Source: Mycobacterium szulgai
GTDB lineage: Bacteria > Actinomycetota > Actinomycetes > Mycobacteriales > Mycobacteriaceae
NCBI RefSeq assembly: GCF_002116635.1
Contig: NZ_LQPW01000048.1
Location: forward strand, 25,838-89,837
Direction of reading: 5' to 3'
DNA: 64,000 nt
In this document: positions 31,471 to 41,486 of the stretch, one piece after another
Position numbering within the stretch: the first letter of the stretch is position 1
How the letters are laid out: the number at the start of each line of letters is the position of its first letter
Program-made: the position numbers and the translations under genes
Notes under the pieces: generated by a model
The model's input: only the letters and a program-made list of their open reading frames with translations
Database searches by the model: none
Told to the model about the DNA's origin: nothing

Positions 31471-31488
31471 ACGGCTGTTACCAGCCGT
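31471..31488 (+). terminator. Small hairpin terminator between cyclase and tRNA-Pro
   Basis: ACGGCTG and CAGCCGT pair around TTAC, followed by TTCT. It lies 40 bases after the cyclase stop and just past the tRNA 3' end on the other strand, so it may serve both. Confidence 0.65.
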
Positions 31489-31495
31489 TTCTGAG

Positions 31496-31569
<74 letters not shown>

Positions 31570-31629
31570 CTTGAAGCTTCGACAGCCTATCGCACCGGCC
31601 GGTCGACTAGCCAAACCGCAGGTCGCGCC

Positions 31630-32736
31630 TCAGTTCCAGGTGCCGGAGCGTTCAAATTCAAGCAGCGACTGTGCCGCGCCGGCCGGATCGATCCCCTGAG
31701 CGCTGACCCACTCGTCGCAGTAATAAGTGTCGGAGTAGCGATCACCGCTGTCGGCGAGCAGGGTGACCACCGAACCGCTGCGGCCCTTGGCCATCATCTC
31801 GGCGAGCAGGCCGAAAGCCCCCCACACGTTGGTGCCCGTCGACGGCCCCACCCGCCGGCCCAGTACGGCGCTGAGGTGGCGAGCGGCGGCAATCGACGCC
31901 CCGTCGGGCACCGACACCATGCGATCGACGACCTGGGGCAGGAACGACGGTTCGACGCGCGGGCGCCCGATGCCCTCGATACGCGACGATGCCGATATGA
32001 CGAGGTCGTATCGGTTTTCGGCATAGGCGGGGAAAAACGCGGAATTCTCCGGGTCGACCACACACAACCGGGTCGCGTGCCGTCGGTAGCGGATGTAGCG
32101 GCCGATGGTGGCGCTCGTTCCGCCGGTGCCCGCACCCACGACGATCCAGTCGGGGATCGGGTGTTTCTCCTCGCGCATCTGCATGAACATCGACTCCGCG
32201 ATGTTGTTGTTGCCGCGCCAGTCGGTGGCGCGCTCGGCGTTGGTGAACTGGTCCAGGTAGTGCCCGCCGGTCTCCTCCGCCAGGCGCGCGGCCTCGGCGT
32301 ACACCTGGCTCGACTTCTCCACGAAATGGCAACGGCCACCTTGGGATTCGATGAGCGCGATCTTGGTGGCACTGGTAGTGGCAGGCATTACGGCGATGAA
32401 CGGCAGACCGAGTATGGCCGCGAAGTAAGCCTCGGAGATCGCCGTCGAGCCCGACGACGCCTCGACCACCGTCGTACCCTCACCGATCCACCCGTTACAC
32501 AGCGCATACAGGAACAGCGACCGCGCCAGCCGGTGCTTGAGGCTGCCGGTGATGTGCGTCGTCTCGTCTTTCAGATAGAGCTCGACGCCGGCGTCGTTGC
32601 ACCAGGCCGCGGGCAGCGGGTAGCGCAACAAATGGGTATCGGCACTGCGGCGTGCATCAGCCTCGATCAGCCGGATCGCGTTGTCCGTCCAGCTGCGGGA
32701 CTGGCTGCGGACCGCTATGCGGGTCCGATCGCTCAA
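31630..32736 (-). CDS. cds1: PLP-dependent L-cysteine desulfhydrase Cds1
   Basis: A 368-residue fold-type II PLP enzyme of the cysteine synthase family. Lys67 in ITGSLKHRL is the PLP lysine; the substrate loop is ASSGSTAIS and the phosphate cup [12 protein letters not shown]. Orthologue of M. tuberculosis Rv3684 (Cds1), which degrades cysteine to H2S, pyruvate and ammonia and affects respiration and redox balance. It begins with TTG overlapping the metallophosphoesterase stop (TTGA), so translation is coupled. Confidence 0.9.
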   Translation of the reverse strand: MSDRTRIAVRSQSRSWTDNAIRLIEADARRSADTHLLRYPLPAAWCNDAGVELYLKDETTHITGSLKHRLARSLFLYALCNGWIGEGTTVVEASSGSTAISEAYFAAILGLPFIAVMPATTSATKIALIESQGGRCHFVEKSSQVYAEAARLAEETGGHYLDQFTNAERATDWRGNNNIAESMFMQMREEKHPIPDWIVVGAGTGGTSATIGRYIRYRRHATRLCVVDPENSAFFPAYAENRYDLVISASSRIEGIGRPRVEPSFLPQVVDRMVSVPDGASIAAARHLSAVLGRRVGPSTGTNVWGAFGLLAEMMAKGRSGSVVTLLADSGDRYSDTYYCDEWVSAQGIDPAGAAQSLLEFERSGTWN

Positions 32737-33701
32737 CGCACCGAAGCTGTCGGCTGTGAGCGGCCCAGGTTGCTGCTGGAATCACGGCCCCCCATGGGCG
32801 TCGCGATGAGCGTCAGCAAGGTTGCCTCCGGCCGGCAGCAGAACCGCACCGGCGCGAACGGTGAGGTACCTATCCCGGCCGAGACGTGCAACCGCATGTT
32901 CGCGCCCCATTGCGACGCTCCCTTGGCGCGCGAGCGGTCCAGGCCGCAGTTGGTCACCAGGGCGCCGTAGAACGGCAGGCACAGCTGTCCGCCGTGCGTG
33001 TGGCCGGCCATCACCAGCTGGTAGCCGTCGGCGGCGAAGCGATCGAGCACCCGCGGTTCGGGTGAGTGGGTCAGGCCCAGCCGAAGATTGGCCGCCGGAC
33101 TGGCCGGTCCGGCGATGGTGTCGTACCGGTCGCGGTCGATGTGCGGGTCGTCGACGCCTGCGGCCGCGATGTGCAGCCCGGCCACCTCGAATTCGCGGCG
33201 GGTATGGGTGAGGTCGAGCCAGCCGCGCTCGGTGAACGCTGCCCGCAGGTCCTGCCAGGGCAACGGCTCGCCCTTGGTCCGGTGATCGGGGTTGGTCAAG
33301 TAGTTCAGCGGGTTCTTCAGGCGTGGCCCGAAGTAGTCGTTGCTGCCGAAGACGAAGACGCCCGGTCGCGACAGCAGGTCGCCCAGCGTCTGCACGACGG
33401 CGGGCACCGCCTTGGGGTGGGCCAGGTTATCGCCGGTGTTGACCACCAGGTCGGGCTCCCAGCTGGCCAGCTCGCGCAGCCAGGCCTGCTTGCGGCGCTG
33501 GTTGGGCAGCATATGCAGGTCGCTGATATGCAGCACCCGCAGCGGCGTCGAACCCGGCGACAGGACCGGCATCGTCACCTCGCGCAGCACGAACGCGTTG
33601 CGTTCGACGAACGCTGCATAACCGACGCCGGCGATCGCCGAGCCGAGGGCGACGGCACCGGTGCGTAACAGGAAAGGGGCCATTGGACGAACATCAGCCA
33701 T
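32733..33701 (-). CDS. Membrane-anchored metallophosphoesterase (Rv3683-like)
   Basis: A 322-residue protein with an N-terminal hydrophobic anchor (about 9-30) and a calcineurin-like phosphoesterase domain: [23 protein letters not shown], then [11 protein letters not shown]. The metal ligands Asp, His and Asn are all in place. The substrate is unknown; family members include phospholipid-derived and nucleotide phosphoesterases. It is 68 bases after ponA2 and coupled to cds1, matching the Rv3682-Rv3684 order. Confidence 0.9.
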   Translation of the reverse strand: MADVRPMAPFLLRTGAVALGSAIAGVGYAAFVERNAFVLREVTMPVLSPGSTPLRVLHISDLHMLPNQRRKQAWLRELASWEPDLVVNTGDNLAHPKAVPAVVQTLGDLLSRPGVFVFGSNDYFGPRLKNPLNYLTNPDHRTKGEPLPWQDLRAAFTERGWLDLTHTRREFEVAGLHIAAAGVDDPHIDRDRYDTIAGPASPAANLRLGLTHSPEPRVLDRFAADGYQLVMAGHTHGGQLCLPFYGALVTNCGLDRSRAKGASQWGANMRLHVSAGIGTSPFAPVRFCCRPEATLLTLIATPMGGRDSSSNLGRSQPTASVR

Positions 33702-33769
33702 GCCAGGCAGCCTACTGCCGTTTGGCGGGTGACCGCGCGTTCTCCGCCTCTTCCGGGGCCGCTTCCGGT

Positions 33770-36193
33770 TTAGGGCGGAGGCGGTGGCGGGGGCGGTGCC
33801 AGCAGCGGAATGGTGATCGGCGGCAGGCCGGGAATCTCGACTACCTGTGATCCGATCGGCACCGGCGGCGCACCCTCCGGCGGCGGCGGCGGTGGCGGCG
33901 GGATGCCGTTACTGATTTGGATGGTGATGATGGATCCCGGGATCGTCTGGCCGCTGGGTGAGGTGCCGACGACCTCGCCGTACTTGGCGGTGCTGTTGAC
34001 CGAGTTGGGTTGGTCGGCGACCTGGAAACCGGCGTCCTTGAGGCGCTGGCGCGCCAGGTCTATGTCCAGACCGGCCACGCTGGGCACCCGGGAACCCGGC
34101 GAGCCGTCGACATAGCGCGGGTCGGTCGGCGGCAATGCGATGTCGCCGAAGTTCTTGGCAATCGGCTTCATCGCGGTGAACCAGGTGCGGGCCGGCTCGT
34201 TGCCGCCGTAGAGGTCGCCGTCGCCGCAGTGGCGCAGCGGGGCTGAGCACAGATCGGTCGGCGAGGTCGAGTCGTCGTAGATGTAGTTGGCCGCCGCGTA
34301 ATGGTTGGTGAAGCCGACGAAGCCGGAGGAGCGGTGGGCCTCGGTGGTGCCCGTCTTGCCCGACATCGGCAGGTCCCAGCCCGCGGCGCCCGCCGAACCC
34401 GCGGCCGTGCCGGATCCCACCGCGTCCTTGCTCATGGCGTTGGCCAGGGTGTTGGCCAGACCCGTTGGGACCACCTGATCGCAGGTCTCGGTGGTGACGG
34501 CGACCTCGTTGCCGTTGCGGTCGATCAGTTTGTCGATGGGGTTGGGCGGGCACCAGACGCCGCCGGAGGCGAGCGTCGCCGCGACATTCGACAGTTCCAG
34601 CGCATTGACCTCGATCGGGCCGAGGGTGAACGACCCGATGTTCTGCCGTTTGACGAAGTCGGCCAGGCTCTCGTTGCTGTCCGGGTTGTAGTCGCGGGCA
34701 GTGCCGGGATTGGCGTAGGACCGCAGGCCGAGTTTGATCGCCATGTCCACCGTGCGCGTCACGCCGACCTGCTGGATCAGCTTGGCGAACGCGGTGTTGG
34801 GCGAGGTGGCGAGCGCGTCAGTCACGCTCATCGATCCCCGGTAGTTCCCGGCGTTGATGACGCACCAGGTGTCCTTGGGACAGCCCTTGGCTCCACCGCT
34901 ACCCATGCCCTTGGCCTGGAACCGGGCCGGCACGTCGAGGTTGGCGTTGATGCCCATGCCCATATCCAGGGCGGCCGCCGTGGTGAAGATCTTGAAGACC
35001 GAACCGGCGCCGTCGCCGACGAGGGAGAAAGGCTGTGGGCGCATCGTTTCGCCGGCCTCGGTGTCCAGCCCGTACTTGCGGTTACTGGCCATCGCGACGA
35101 CCTTGTGCGAATCCTTTCCGGGCAGGATCACGCTCATCACGCTGGAGATGCCGGCCAGCGTCGGGCTGGCGAATTTGTCGATGGCCGTCTTGACCGGAAT
35201 CTGGACGTCGGGGTCCAGATTAGTGCGGATGAGGTAGCCGCCGCGGGCAACCTGTTCCTTACTAATACCGGCGCGCGACAGGTATTCCTGGACGTAGTCA
35301 CAGAAGAAAGCGCGGTCACCTGCGGCGATACAGCCCCTCGGCAGCTCGTTGGGCTGCGGCAAGATCCCCAGCGGTTGCGTCTTGGCGGCGCGCAACGCGT
35401 CGGCTTCCTGCGGGATGTTCTCGATCATGGTGTCCAGCACCAAGTTTCGCCGGGCCAGCGCGCCTTCTGGGTTGGTATACGGGTTGAGCGTGCTGGTGGA
35501 CTGCACCATGCCGGCCAGCAGGGCCGCCTGCTGCCAGTTCAGGTCGATCGCGTTCACGCCGAAGTAGGTTTGCGCGGCGTCCTGCACACCGAACGAGTTG
35601 TTGCCGAAGGACACCAGGTTCAGGTAGCGGGTCAGGATCTCGGGTTTGGTGAAGGTCTTGTCCAGCGTGAGCGCCATCCGAATCTCACGCAGCTTGCGCG
35701 CCGGGGTGGTCTCGACGGCCGCGCGCTTTTCGGCGTCAGTCTGAGCCGTCACCAGCAGTTGGTAATTCTTTATGTATTGCTGCTCGATTGTTGAGCCGCC
35801 GCGGGTGTCGACGTCGCCGGAGGCGTAGCCGGCCAGGCCGGTCAGGGTGCCTTTCCAGTCGACGCCGTTGTGGTCGGCGAACCGTTTGTCCTCGATCGAG
35901 ACGATCGCCAGCTTCATGGTGTTGGCGATCTTGTCCGACGGCACTTCGAAACGGCGCTGAGAGTAAAGCCACGCGATGACGTTGCCCTTGGCGTCGACCA
36001 TGGTCGAGACTGCCGGGACTTCCCCTTCGAGCAGCTGGGCCGAGCCGTTGGCGACAACCTCTGAGGCGCGATTGGACATCAGGCCGAGGCCGCCGGCGAA
36101 GGGGAACATCAGCGCCGCGGCCACGACGCTGGCGAGCAGACAACACCCAGCGAGCTTCAGCAGAGTGATAACGGCTGGGGGGCGCTCGGACAT
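33770..36193 (-). CDS. ponA2: Penicillin-binding protein 1B-like PonA2 with PASTA domain
   Basis: An 807-residue bifunctional peptidoglycan synthase. Single TM helix (about 9-35), then a GT51 glycosyltransferase domain (IEDKRFADHNGVDW, RGGSTIEQQ, KLREIRMAL), a transpeptidase domain with SxxK (GSVFKIFT), SPNTAF and SGKTGTTEAH, one PASTA domain near 690-750 (PSVAGLDIDLARQRLKDAGF) and a Pro-rich tail of several P-runs. Orthologue of Rv3682, important in stationary-phase and stress survival in M. tuberculosis and M. smegmatis. Length is nearly the same as the M. tuberculosis protein (about 810). Confidence 0.95.
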   Translation of the reverse strand: MSERPPAVITLLKLAGCCLLASVVAAALMFPFAGGLGLMSNRASEVVANGSAQLLEGEVPAVSTMVDAKGNVIAWLYSQRRFEVPSDKIANTMKLAIVSIEDKRFADHNGVDWKGTLTGLAGYASGDVDTRGGSTIEQQYIKNYQLLVTAQTDAEKRAAVETTPARKLREIRMALTLDKTFTKPEILTRYLNLVSFGNNSFGVQDAAQTYFGVNAIDLNWQQAALLAGMVQSTSTLNPYTNPEGALARRNLVLDTMIENIPQEADALRAAKTQPLGILPQPNELPRGCIAAGDRAFFCDYVQEYLSRAGISKEQVARGGYLIRTNLDPDVQIPVKTAIDKFASPTLAGISSVMSVILPGKDSHKVVAMASNRKYGLDTEAGETMRPQPFSLVGDGAGSVFKIFTTAAALDMGMGINANLDVPARFQAKGMGSGGAKGCPKDTWCVINAGNYRGSMSVTDALATSPNTAFAKLIQQVGVTRTVDMAIKLGLRSYANPGTARDYNPDSNESLADFVKRQNIGSFTLGPIEVNALELSNVAATLASGGVWCPPNPIDKLIDRNGNEVAVTTETCDQVVPTGLANTLANAMSKDAVGSGTAAGSAGAAGWDLPMSGKTGTTEAHRSSGFVGFTNHYAAANYIYDDSTSPTDLCSAPLRHCGDGDLYGGNEPARTWFTAMKPIAKNFGDIALPPTDPRYVDGSPGSRVPSVAGLDIDLARQRLKDAGFQVADQPNSVNSTAKYGEVVGTSPSGQTIPGSIITIQISNGIPPPPPPPPEGAPPVPIGSQVVEIPGLPPITIPLLAPPPPPPPP

Positions 36194-36553
36194 GCGTACT
36201 ACAGTAGCGACCCTCTGTCACCCCCCCGCGCCGCTGCGCCAAAAAAAATCTTTTCTTAAGGTGCCATCCTGCGTGCTGAGGGCCCATAGCAGAAATTTGC
36301 GGCTGCGTCACTGGTCAGGGCCACTAAACCGGACCAACAACAGGTGTTTCTCCCGGCAGATTGGTCTAAGACTGGACGCCCGTACCAGAAAAACCGTTAT
36401 CGGACTGTTGCGCAATTGCCACCTGAACACCTAACTTGTATAGGCAGTGAGATTCAGGTAACAGCGATGTGCATAGTGTGGCGAGAATCGCAACATCGGC
36501 TGGGACCCGAGGAGGGCGGTCGCGATTAGCGACCGGGAGGAAGGGATCAGCTC
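36194..36553. other. Divergent ponA2-whiB4 intergenic region
   Basis: About 360 bases carrying promoters of two divergent genes. A C7 and an A8 run lie at about 36222-36250. A sigma-A-like promoter for whiB4 is listed separately. No gene is seen. Confidence 0.6.
36416..36444 (+). promoter_or_regulatory. Sigma-A-like promoter of whiB4
   Basis: TTGCCA (36416-36421), 17-base spacer, TATAGG (36439-36444). The predicted start near 36451 gives a leader of about 100 bases before the GTG at 36554. Confidence 0.5.
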
Positions 36554-36901
36554 GTGTCAGGAACACGTCCGGCTGCTAGAAGGACGAACCTAATGGCCGC
36601 GCAAACGCCTCTTCGCAGCGTCGAGGCCGAAGAGCGCATTACCTGGGTGTCCAAGGCCCTCTGCCGGGCCACCGACCCGGACGAATTGTTCGTCCGTGGG
36701 GCTGCACAGCGTAAGGCCGCGGTGATCTGCCGGCACTGCCCGGTGATGCAGGAATGCGGTGCCGACGCACTGGACAACAAGGTGGAGTTCGGTGTCTGGG
36801 GTGGCATGACCGAGCGTCAGCGCAGGGCTCTGCTCAAGCAGCATCCCGAGGTCGTCTCCTGGTCGGACTACTTCGACAAGCGCAAGCGCCGCAGCGGGTA
36901 G
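36554..36901 (+). CDS. whiB4: WhiB4 iron-sulphur redox regulator
   Basis: A 115-residue WhiB protein. The four cluster cysteines are Cys37, 59, 62 and 68 (ALCR, VICRHC, QECG), followed by the GVWGG turn (VEFGVWGGMTERQRRAL) and a basic tail KRKRRSG. It closely matches Rv3681c through most of its length from MSGTRPAARRTNL. WhiB4 loses its 4Fe-4S cluster on oxidation and binds GC-rich DNA, repressing antioxidant genes. GTG start after a purine-rich stretch. Confidence 0.95.
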   Translation: MSGTRPAARRTNLMAAQTPLRSVEAEERITWVSKALCRATDPDELFVRGAAQRKAAVICRHCPVMQECGADALDNKVEFGVWGGMTERQRRALLKQHPEVVSWSDYFDKRKRRSG

Positions 36902-37041
36902 TTGGGGGCCCGGGGACGGCCCTCGTCATTACATTTCTGTTACGACGACCGCCAGTAAAAATCTAATTGCCTTGTGCCCGATAGGGACTGGCGCGTGTGG
37001 AATACATTAATTCCTCAGCCACCGTTGCGTGGCACTTTTCG

Positions 37042-37674
37042 TTAATCAGCTTGGGAGCCGGGCGGGCTCGGCGCGTTCAGGCCGAATCGAACGCCGACCA
37101 TCCGGATGATGAAGCAAACCCCCGCGGCTGCCAGCGCGGCTGGGAGTCCATAACATCCCAGCCTGATCGCCGCAACGGTGATGGCGGAGGCCACCAGCGC
37201 CGGGATTGCGTACAGTTCGCTGCGCAGTACGGTCGGGATCTGCCCGACCAGCGTGTCCCGCAGCGTTCCCCCGCCGACGGCGGTGACCACACCCAGCAGG
37301 ATCGCCGGTGCGATCCCGAGCCCGAACGTCATTGCCTTATTCGCGCCGATAACCGCGAACACACTGAGGCCGATCGCGTCCAGCACCACGATGGGTGTCT
37401 CCAGCCGGGAAAGCTTGCGGCTGAGCGCGAATGCGATCAGCCCACCGGCGAAGGCCAGTGTGAAGTAGCGCCAGTCACGAAACGTTGCCGGCGGTACCGC
37501 ACCGATGATCAAGTCGCGGACGACACCGCCGCCCAACGCGGTCATCATGCCCAGGGTCACCACGCCCACCACGTCCAGCCGTGCCGCGCGCACCGCCGTC
37601 ATTGCCCCGTTCAAGCCGAAAACAAAGGTGCCTGCCAGATCCAGTACCAGCAGCAGCGGCGGTTCGGGGGTCAC
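37042..37674 (-). CDS. TRIC-type cation channel protein (UPF0126)
   Basis: A 210-residue membrane protein with seven hydrophobic segments and the duplicated motif of trimeric intracellular cation channels: LGMMTALGGGVVRDLIIG in the first half and VVTAVGGGTLRDTLVG in the second. Such channels carry K+ or Na+. It lies between whiB4 and bagB; in the M. tuberculosis gene order I recall, these two are neighbours, so this may be an insertion here or a loss there. Confidence 0.9.
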   Translation of the reverse strand: MTPEPPLLLVLDLAGTFVFGLNGAMTAVRAARLDVVGVVTLGMMTALGGGVVRDLIIGAVPPATFRDWRYFTLAFAGGLIAFALSRKLSRLETPIVVLDAIGLSVFAVIGANKAMTFGLGIAPAILLGVVTAVGGGTLRDTLVGQIPTVLRSELYAIPALVASAITVAAIRLGCYGLPAALAAAGVCFIIRMVGVRFGLNAPSPPGSQAD

Positions 37675-37814
37675 CCTCAGTGCCTACCACGTGTGGCACC
37701 AGGCCATATCCCAACCTTCGGACCCCGGTACCCGGCCCCGCTGATATCGCCGGCGTTATCGCGTTTGGAATTTGGGTGTGGAGCCTCGCCGCGATGCTGG
37801 TGTGACTGATGTGA

Positions 37815-38978
37815 TCAGCGGCGGGCCGCTGCGCGGGCCGCTTCATCTCCGACCGAGGTGATCTGGTCAGCAAGGGCCCGCAGCGCCTCCAAATCGGAGA
37901 CGTCAAACGGCAACGACGGCACCCCGACAACCGGCACATGCGGGTTGGCCCCGGTGAACCGGGACAGCAGCCGGATCTCCCGCTTGGCGGTCTGTCCGCG
38001 GTCGGCATGAATCCGCAGCACGGCTGCCGCCAGTGACGCGGCTTCCGAGCCGGCGCCTTCGGACTCCAGCGTCTCGGTGGCGTCGATGGCCCGCTCGACG
38101 GGCAACGCGCACAACGGCGGATGGGTCCGGTTCAAGACGAGCCCCGCCAGCGGCATCCCCTCCTGGGACAGCCGATCCACGAAGAACGACGCCTCGCGCA
38201 GTGCGTCGGGTTCGGCCGCCGAAACCACCACGAACTGGGTGCCGCGCCGCTTCAACAACGCATACGTGCGATCCGCCTTTTCGCGGAAACCGCCGAACGT
38301 GGCATCCAGCGACTGCACGAATGCCGCGGCATCGGCCAACATCTGCGAACCGAGAATTGTCGACATGGCTTTCATGGCCAACCCCATTGCGCCGGTGACT
38401 AATCGCCCAATGCCGCGACCGGGGGCGAGCAGCAGCCGCCACAGCCGGCTGTCCATGAAGCTACCCAATCGCTTTGGCGCGTCCAAGAAGTCCAAAGCAT
38501 TGCGGGACGGAGGGGTATCGACCACAACCAGGTCCCAACGGTCTTGACTCAGCAGCTGCCCCAGCTTCTCCATGGCCATGTACTCTTGCGTTCCGGCGAG
38601 CGACGTGGCGACGGTCTGATAGAACTGGTTGTCCAGAATCGATTGCGCCCGATCGGATCCGGAGTACTGGACCACCATCTCGTCGAACGTGCGGCGCATG
38701 TCAAGCATCATCGCGTGCAGCTCGCCTGGAACCTCTGGCGCCAACGGCACTCGTTGCGGTGCGTTGCCAAGATCGTTGACCCCCAACGCTTGTGCCAGTC
38801 GCTTGGCTGGGTCGATGGTCAAAACCACTACGGTGCGCCCATATTCGGCGGCACGCAATGCAATCGCCGCCGCGGTGGTGGTCTTGCCTACACCGCCGGC
38901 GCCGCAACAGACCACCACCCGGTTGGATGTATCGGCGAGGATAGCGGCCATATCAAGGGTTTTCGGCGTGACGCTCAT
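37815..38978 (-). CDS. bagB: Get3-like ATPase BagB (Rv3680-like)
   Basis: A 387-residue ArsA/Get3-type ATPase. P-loop [16 protein letters not shown] (deviant Walker A) near residue 24, switch region [13 protein letters not shown] and a helical domain about 130-220. Orthologue of Rv3680; with Rv3679 it forms a pair implicated in tolerance to nitric oxide and host-type stresses such as glycerol toxicity. The ATG overlaps the bagA stop by 4 bases. Confidence 0.9.
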   Translation of the reverse strand: MSVTPKTLDMAAILADTSNRVVVCCGAGGVGKTTTAAAIALRAAEYGRTVVVLTIDPAKRLAQALGVNDLGNAPQRVPLAPEVPGELHAMMLDMRRTFDEMVVQYSGSDRAQSILDNQFYQTVATSLAGTQEYMAMEKLGQLLSQDRWDLVVVDTPPSRNALDFLDAPKRLGSFMDSRLWRLLLAPGRGIGRLVTGAMGLAMKAMSTILGSQMLADAAAFVQSLDATFGGFREKADRTYALLKRRGTQFVVVSAAEPDALREASFFVDRLSQEGMPLAGLVLNRTHPPLCALPVERAIDATETLESEGAGSEAASLAAAVLRIHADRGQTAKREIRLLSRFTGANPHVPVVGVPSLPFDVSDLEALRALADQITSVGDEAARAAARR

Positions 38979-39997
38979 CGAACCCCCTGGTGTGCCAGCG
39001 ATTCCGAAAGTTCGTAAAGGCTGCCGAGGTCGACGCCGTCGGAGATGGTCGGCAATTCCAGTCGAGGTACCTGCAGCGCGTCGAGCTGCTGCGCGGTCTC
39101 GGCGCGAGCGGCGATCCGGGTGGCATGCTCGATGGTCTCGGTCAGCAGACCGGCGAAGTCGGCGTCGCTGAGCTCGATGCCGGCTGTTGCCAATCCGGCC
39201 CGCACCGAGTCCGCATCGACATCGCCTTCGGCGGCCTTCGCTAAATCGTCAGGCGCGAGGTAGGTCGGAATATTGCGGTTCACGATCACACTGCCGATCG
39301 GCAGGTCCATGTCTGACAGCTCCTCGATGGCTTCCAGCGTTTCCTGTACCGGCAGCGCTTCCAGCAGGGTCACCAGGTGGATGGCGGTCTGGTCGGAATG
39401 CAGCAACCGGACCACGCCCTCGGCCTGTGAATGCACAGGACCGCCCTTGGCCAGGTCCGACACCGCCTTGGTGACGTCCAAGAACCGCGCGATGCGCCCC
39501 GTCGGTGGCGCATCGACGACGATCGCGTCGTAAACGGGCAGCTTGTTCTTGTCGACGCGGATCACCGTCTCTTTGATCTTTCCGGTGAGCAGTACGTCGC
39601 GCAGACCGGGCGCGATCGTCGTCGCGAATTCGATCGCTCCGATGCGGCGCATTGCCCGGCCCGCTATACCCAGGTTGTAGAACATGTCGAGGTATTCCAG
39701 AAACGCGGCCTCGATGTCGATCGCGAGCGCGTTGACCTGTCCGCCCCGCTCGGCCGTCGCGATCTTGAGTTCCTGATACGGCAGCGGCGGAACATCGAAT
39801 AGTTGCGCAATCCCTTGGCGCCCTTCAACTTCCACCAGAAGCACTTTGCGGCCGCCCGCTGCCAGCGTCAGCGCGAGGGCCGCTGCGATAGTCGATTTCC
39901 CGGTCCCGCCTTTGCCGGTCACAAAATGCAGGCGGGCCTTGGATAGGCGCGATGGCCAGCCGACGGAACTACCGCCGCTAGAAGTGTTTGCCACCAT
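38975..39997 (-). CDS. bagA: Get3-like ATPase BagA (Rv3679-like)
   Basis: A 340-residue ArsA/Get3-type ATPase. P-loop [18 protein letters not shown] near residue 26, switch region [16 protein letters not shown]. It probably forms a heteromer with BagB, like the Rv3679/Rv3680 complex in M. tuberculosis. The genes are coupled through a 4-base overlap. The start is 41 bases from the divergent DUF4177 gene, so the promoters are shared or overlapping. Confidence 0.9.
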   Translation of the reverse strand: MVANTSSGGSSVGWPSRLSKARLHFVTGKGGTGKSTIAAALALTLAAGGRKVLLVEVEGRQGIAQLFDVPPLPYQELKIATAERGGQVNALAIDIEAAFLEYLDMFYNLGIAGRAMRRIGAIEFATTIAPGLRDVLLTGKIKETVIRVDKNKLPVYDAIVVDAPPTGRIARFLDVTKAVSDLAKGGPVHSQAEGVVRLLHSDQTAIHLVTLLEALPVQETLEAIEELSDMDLPIGSVIVNRNIPTYLAPDDLAKAAEGDVDADSVRAGLATAGIELSDADFAGLLTETIEHATRIAARAETAQQLDALQVPRLELPTISDGVDLGSLYELSESLAHQGVR

Positions 39998-40038
39998 CGC
40001 ATGCTAGCTCTAGCTCCCCGACGGATAAGCTTCGCGTC

Positions 40039-40200
40039 ATGACCCAACCCACCGCATGGGAATACGCCACGGTTCCGCTGCTTACGCACGCCACCAAACA
40101 GATCCTCGATCAGTGGGGCGCCGACGGGTGGGAGTTGGTGGCGGTGCTGCCCGGCCCGACCGGTGAGCAGCACGTTGCTTACCTGAAGCGCCCGAAGTGA
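40039..40200 (+). CDS. DUF4177-like small protein (Rv3678A-like)
   Basis: A 53-residue protein starting MTQPTAWEYATVPLLTHA. The pattern WEYATVPL...ILDQWGADGWELVAVLPG is typical of DUF4177 (a small beta-sheet protein). It is followed by RidA with a GTGA overlap. The open frame extends upstream to 39988, but the ATG at 40039 fits the family start. Confidence 0.88.
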   Translation: MTQPTAWEYATVPLLTHATKQILDQWGADGWELVAVLPGPTGEQHVAYLKRPK

Positions 40201-40655
40201 GCGATATCCAGGCCCGGTTGAGCGAACTCGGTATCGCGTTGCCACAAGTGGTGGCGCCGCTGGCGGCCTATGTTCCAGCGGTACGCACGGGCAACCTCGT
40301 GTATACCGCGGGCCAGTTGCCGTTCGAGGCCGGAAAGCTCGCACAGACCGGCAAGGTGGGTGCCGACATCAGCCTGGAGGACGGAAAAGCTCTGGCGCGA
40401 CTGTGCGCGCTCAACGCGTTGGCGGCTATCGACTCGCTGGTAGGTCTGGACTCGGTGACCCAGGTGGTCAAAGTGGTTGGTTTCGTTGCCTCCGCGCCCG
40501 GCTTCAATGGTCAGCCGAGTGTGATCAACGGGGCCTCCGACCTGTTGGCTGAGGTGTTCGGCGATAAGGGCGCGCACGCGCGGTCGGCCGTCGGCGTGTC
40601 CGAGCTACCGCTGGACGCCCCGGTGGAAGTCGAGCTGATCGTGGAGGTCGGCTGA
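40197..40655 (+). CDS. RidA-family protein (Rv3678c-like)
   Basis: A 152-residue YjgF/YER057c/UK114-fold protein, probably a trimer that hydrolyses reactive imines and enamines to ketones. Motifs: GNLVYTAGQLPFE, LCALNALAAIDSLVGLD and ARSAVGVSELPLDAPVEVE. The arginine in ARSAVG is the active-site residue of the family. The GTG start overlaps the previous stop. The next gene follows after 5 bases. Confidence 0.92.
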   Translation: MSDIQARLSELGIALPQVVAPLAAYVPAVRTGNLVYTAGQLPFEAGKLAQTGKVGADISLEDGKALARLCALNALAAIDSLVGLDSVTQVVKVVGFVASAPGFNGQPSVINGASDLLAEVFGDKGAHARSAVGVSELPLDAPVEVELIVEVG

Positions 40656-40660
40656 CGATC

Positions 40661-41443
40661 GTGGCCGAGCTGGCGCATCCCGCATACGGGCAATTGCGGC
40701 CGGTCACGGACACCGTGTCGGTGCTGCTGGCCGAAAACCCCGGCCTGATGACGCTGGAGGGCACGAATACTTGGGTGCTGCGCGGGCCGCGCAGCGACGA
40801 GCTGGTGATTGTGGATCCTGGGCCGGACGACGACGAGCACATCGCACGGGTGGCCGCGCTGGGACGGATCGTGCTGGTGTTGATCAGCCACCGCCATGGC
40901 GACCACACCGACGCCATCGACAAGCTGGTCGAGGCGACCGGGGCGACGGTGCGGTCGGCGGGCAGCGGCTTCTTGCGCGGTCTCGGCGGTGAGCTGGTCG
41001 ACGGCGAGGTGATCGACGCGGCCGGCCTGAAGATCAAAGTGATGTCGACTCCTGGCCACACCGCCGACTCGTTGTCCTTTCTGCTCGACGACGCGGTGCT
41101 GACGGCCGACACAGTGCTGGGCCGCGGCACCACCGTCATGGATAAGGAAGACGGCAGCCTTGGCGACTACCTGGAGTCACTGCACCGGCTGCGTGGTCTC
41201 GGCAAGCGGGCGGTATTGCCCGGCCACGGGCCGGAGCTCCCCGACCTGGACGCCGTAACGCAGGGGTACCTGATGCACCGGCATGAGCGGCTCGAGCAGG
41301 TGCGCTCTGCGCTAAGGGATCTCGGCGAGGACGTCAGCGCGCGCCGGATAGTCGAACACGTCTACGTCGACGTCGACGAAAAGCTGTGGGACGCAGCCGA
41401 ATGGTCGGTCCAGGTGCAGCTCAACTACTTGCGGGATCAGTAG
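40661..41443 (+). CDS. Metallo-beta-lactamase-fold hydrolase (Rv3677c-like)
   Basis: A 260-residue hydrolase of the MBL fold, LACTB2-like. Zinc ligands: HRHGDH (about 77-82), PGHTADS (about 131) and the Asp in LTADTVLG, with a late His in PGHGPEL. A C-terminal helical domain follows. Relatives include RNA-cleaving LACTB2-type enzymes. Part of the Rv3678A-RidA-MBL operon; the stop codon is followed at once by a tandem palindromic repeat. Confidence 0.9.
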   Translation: MAELAHPAYGQLRPVTDTVSVLLAENPGLMTLEGTNTWVLRGPRSDELVIVDPGPDDDEHIARVAALGRIVLVLISHRHGDHTDAIDKLVEATGATVRSAGSGFLRGLGGELVDGEVIDAAGLKIKVMSTPGHTADSLSFLLDDAVLTADTVLGRGTTVMDKEDGSLGDYLESLHRLRGLGKRAVLPGHGPELPDLDAVTQGYLMHRHERLEQVRSALRDLGEDVSARRIVEHVYVDVDEKLWDAAEWSVQVQLNYLRDQ

Positions 41444-41444
41444 C

Positions 41445-41486
41445 GCTCGGCGCGTTAACGCGCTCGGCGCGTTAACGCGCTCGGCG
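41445..41486. repeat. Tandem 17-bp palindromic repeat between convergent genes
   Basis: Two exact copies of GCTCGGCGCGTTAACGC (41445-41461 and 41462-41478) and a partial third (41479-41486). Each holds the perfect palindrome GCGCGTTAACGCGC. The second copy contains the crp stop codon. It sits between the ends of the MBL gene and crp and may act as a two-way terminator. Confidence 0.85.

Noticed and set aside
34301..35794. 497-residue plus-strand open frame
   Set aside because: It is the opposite strand of ponA2 in a high-GC gene, has no recognisable domain and shows typical shadow composition.
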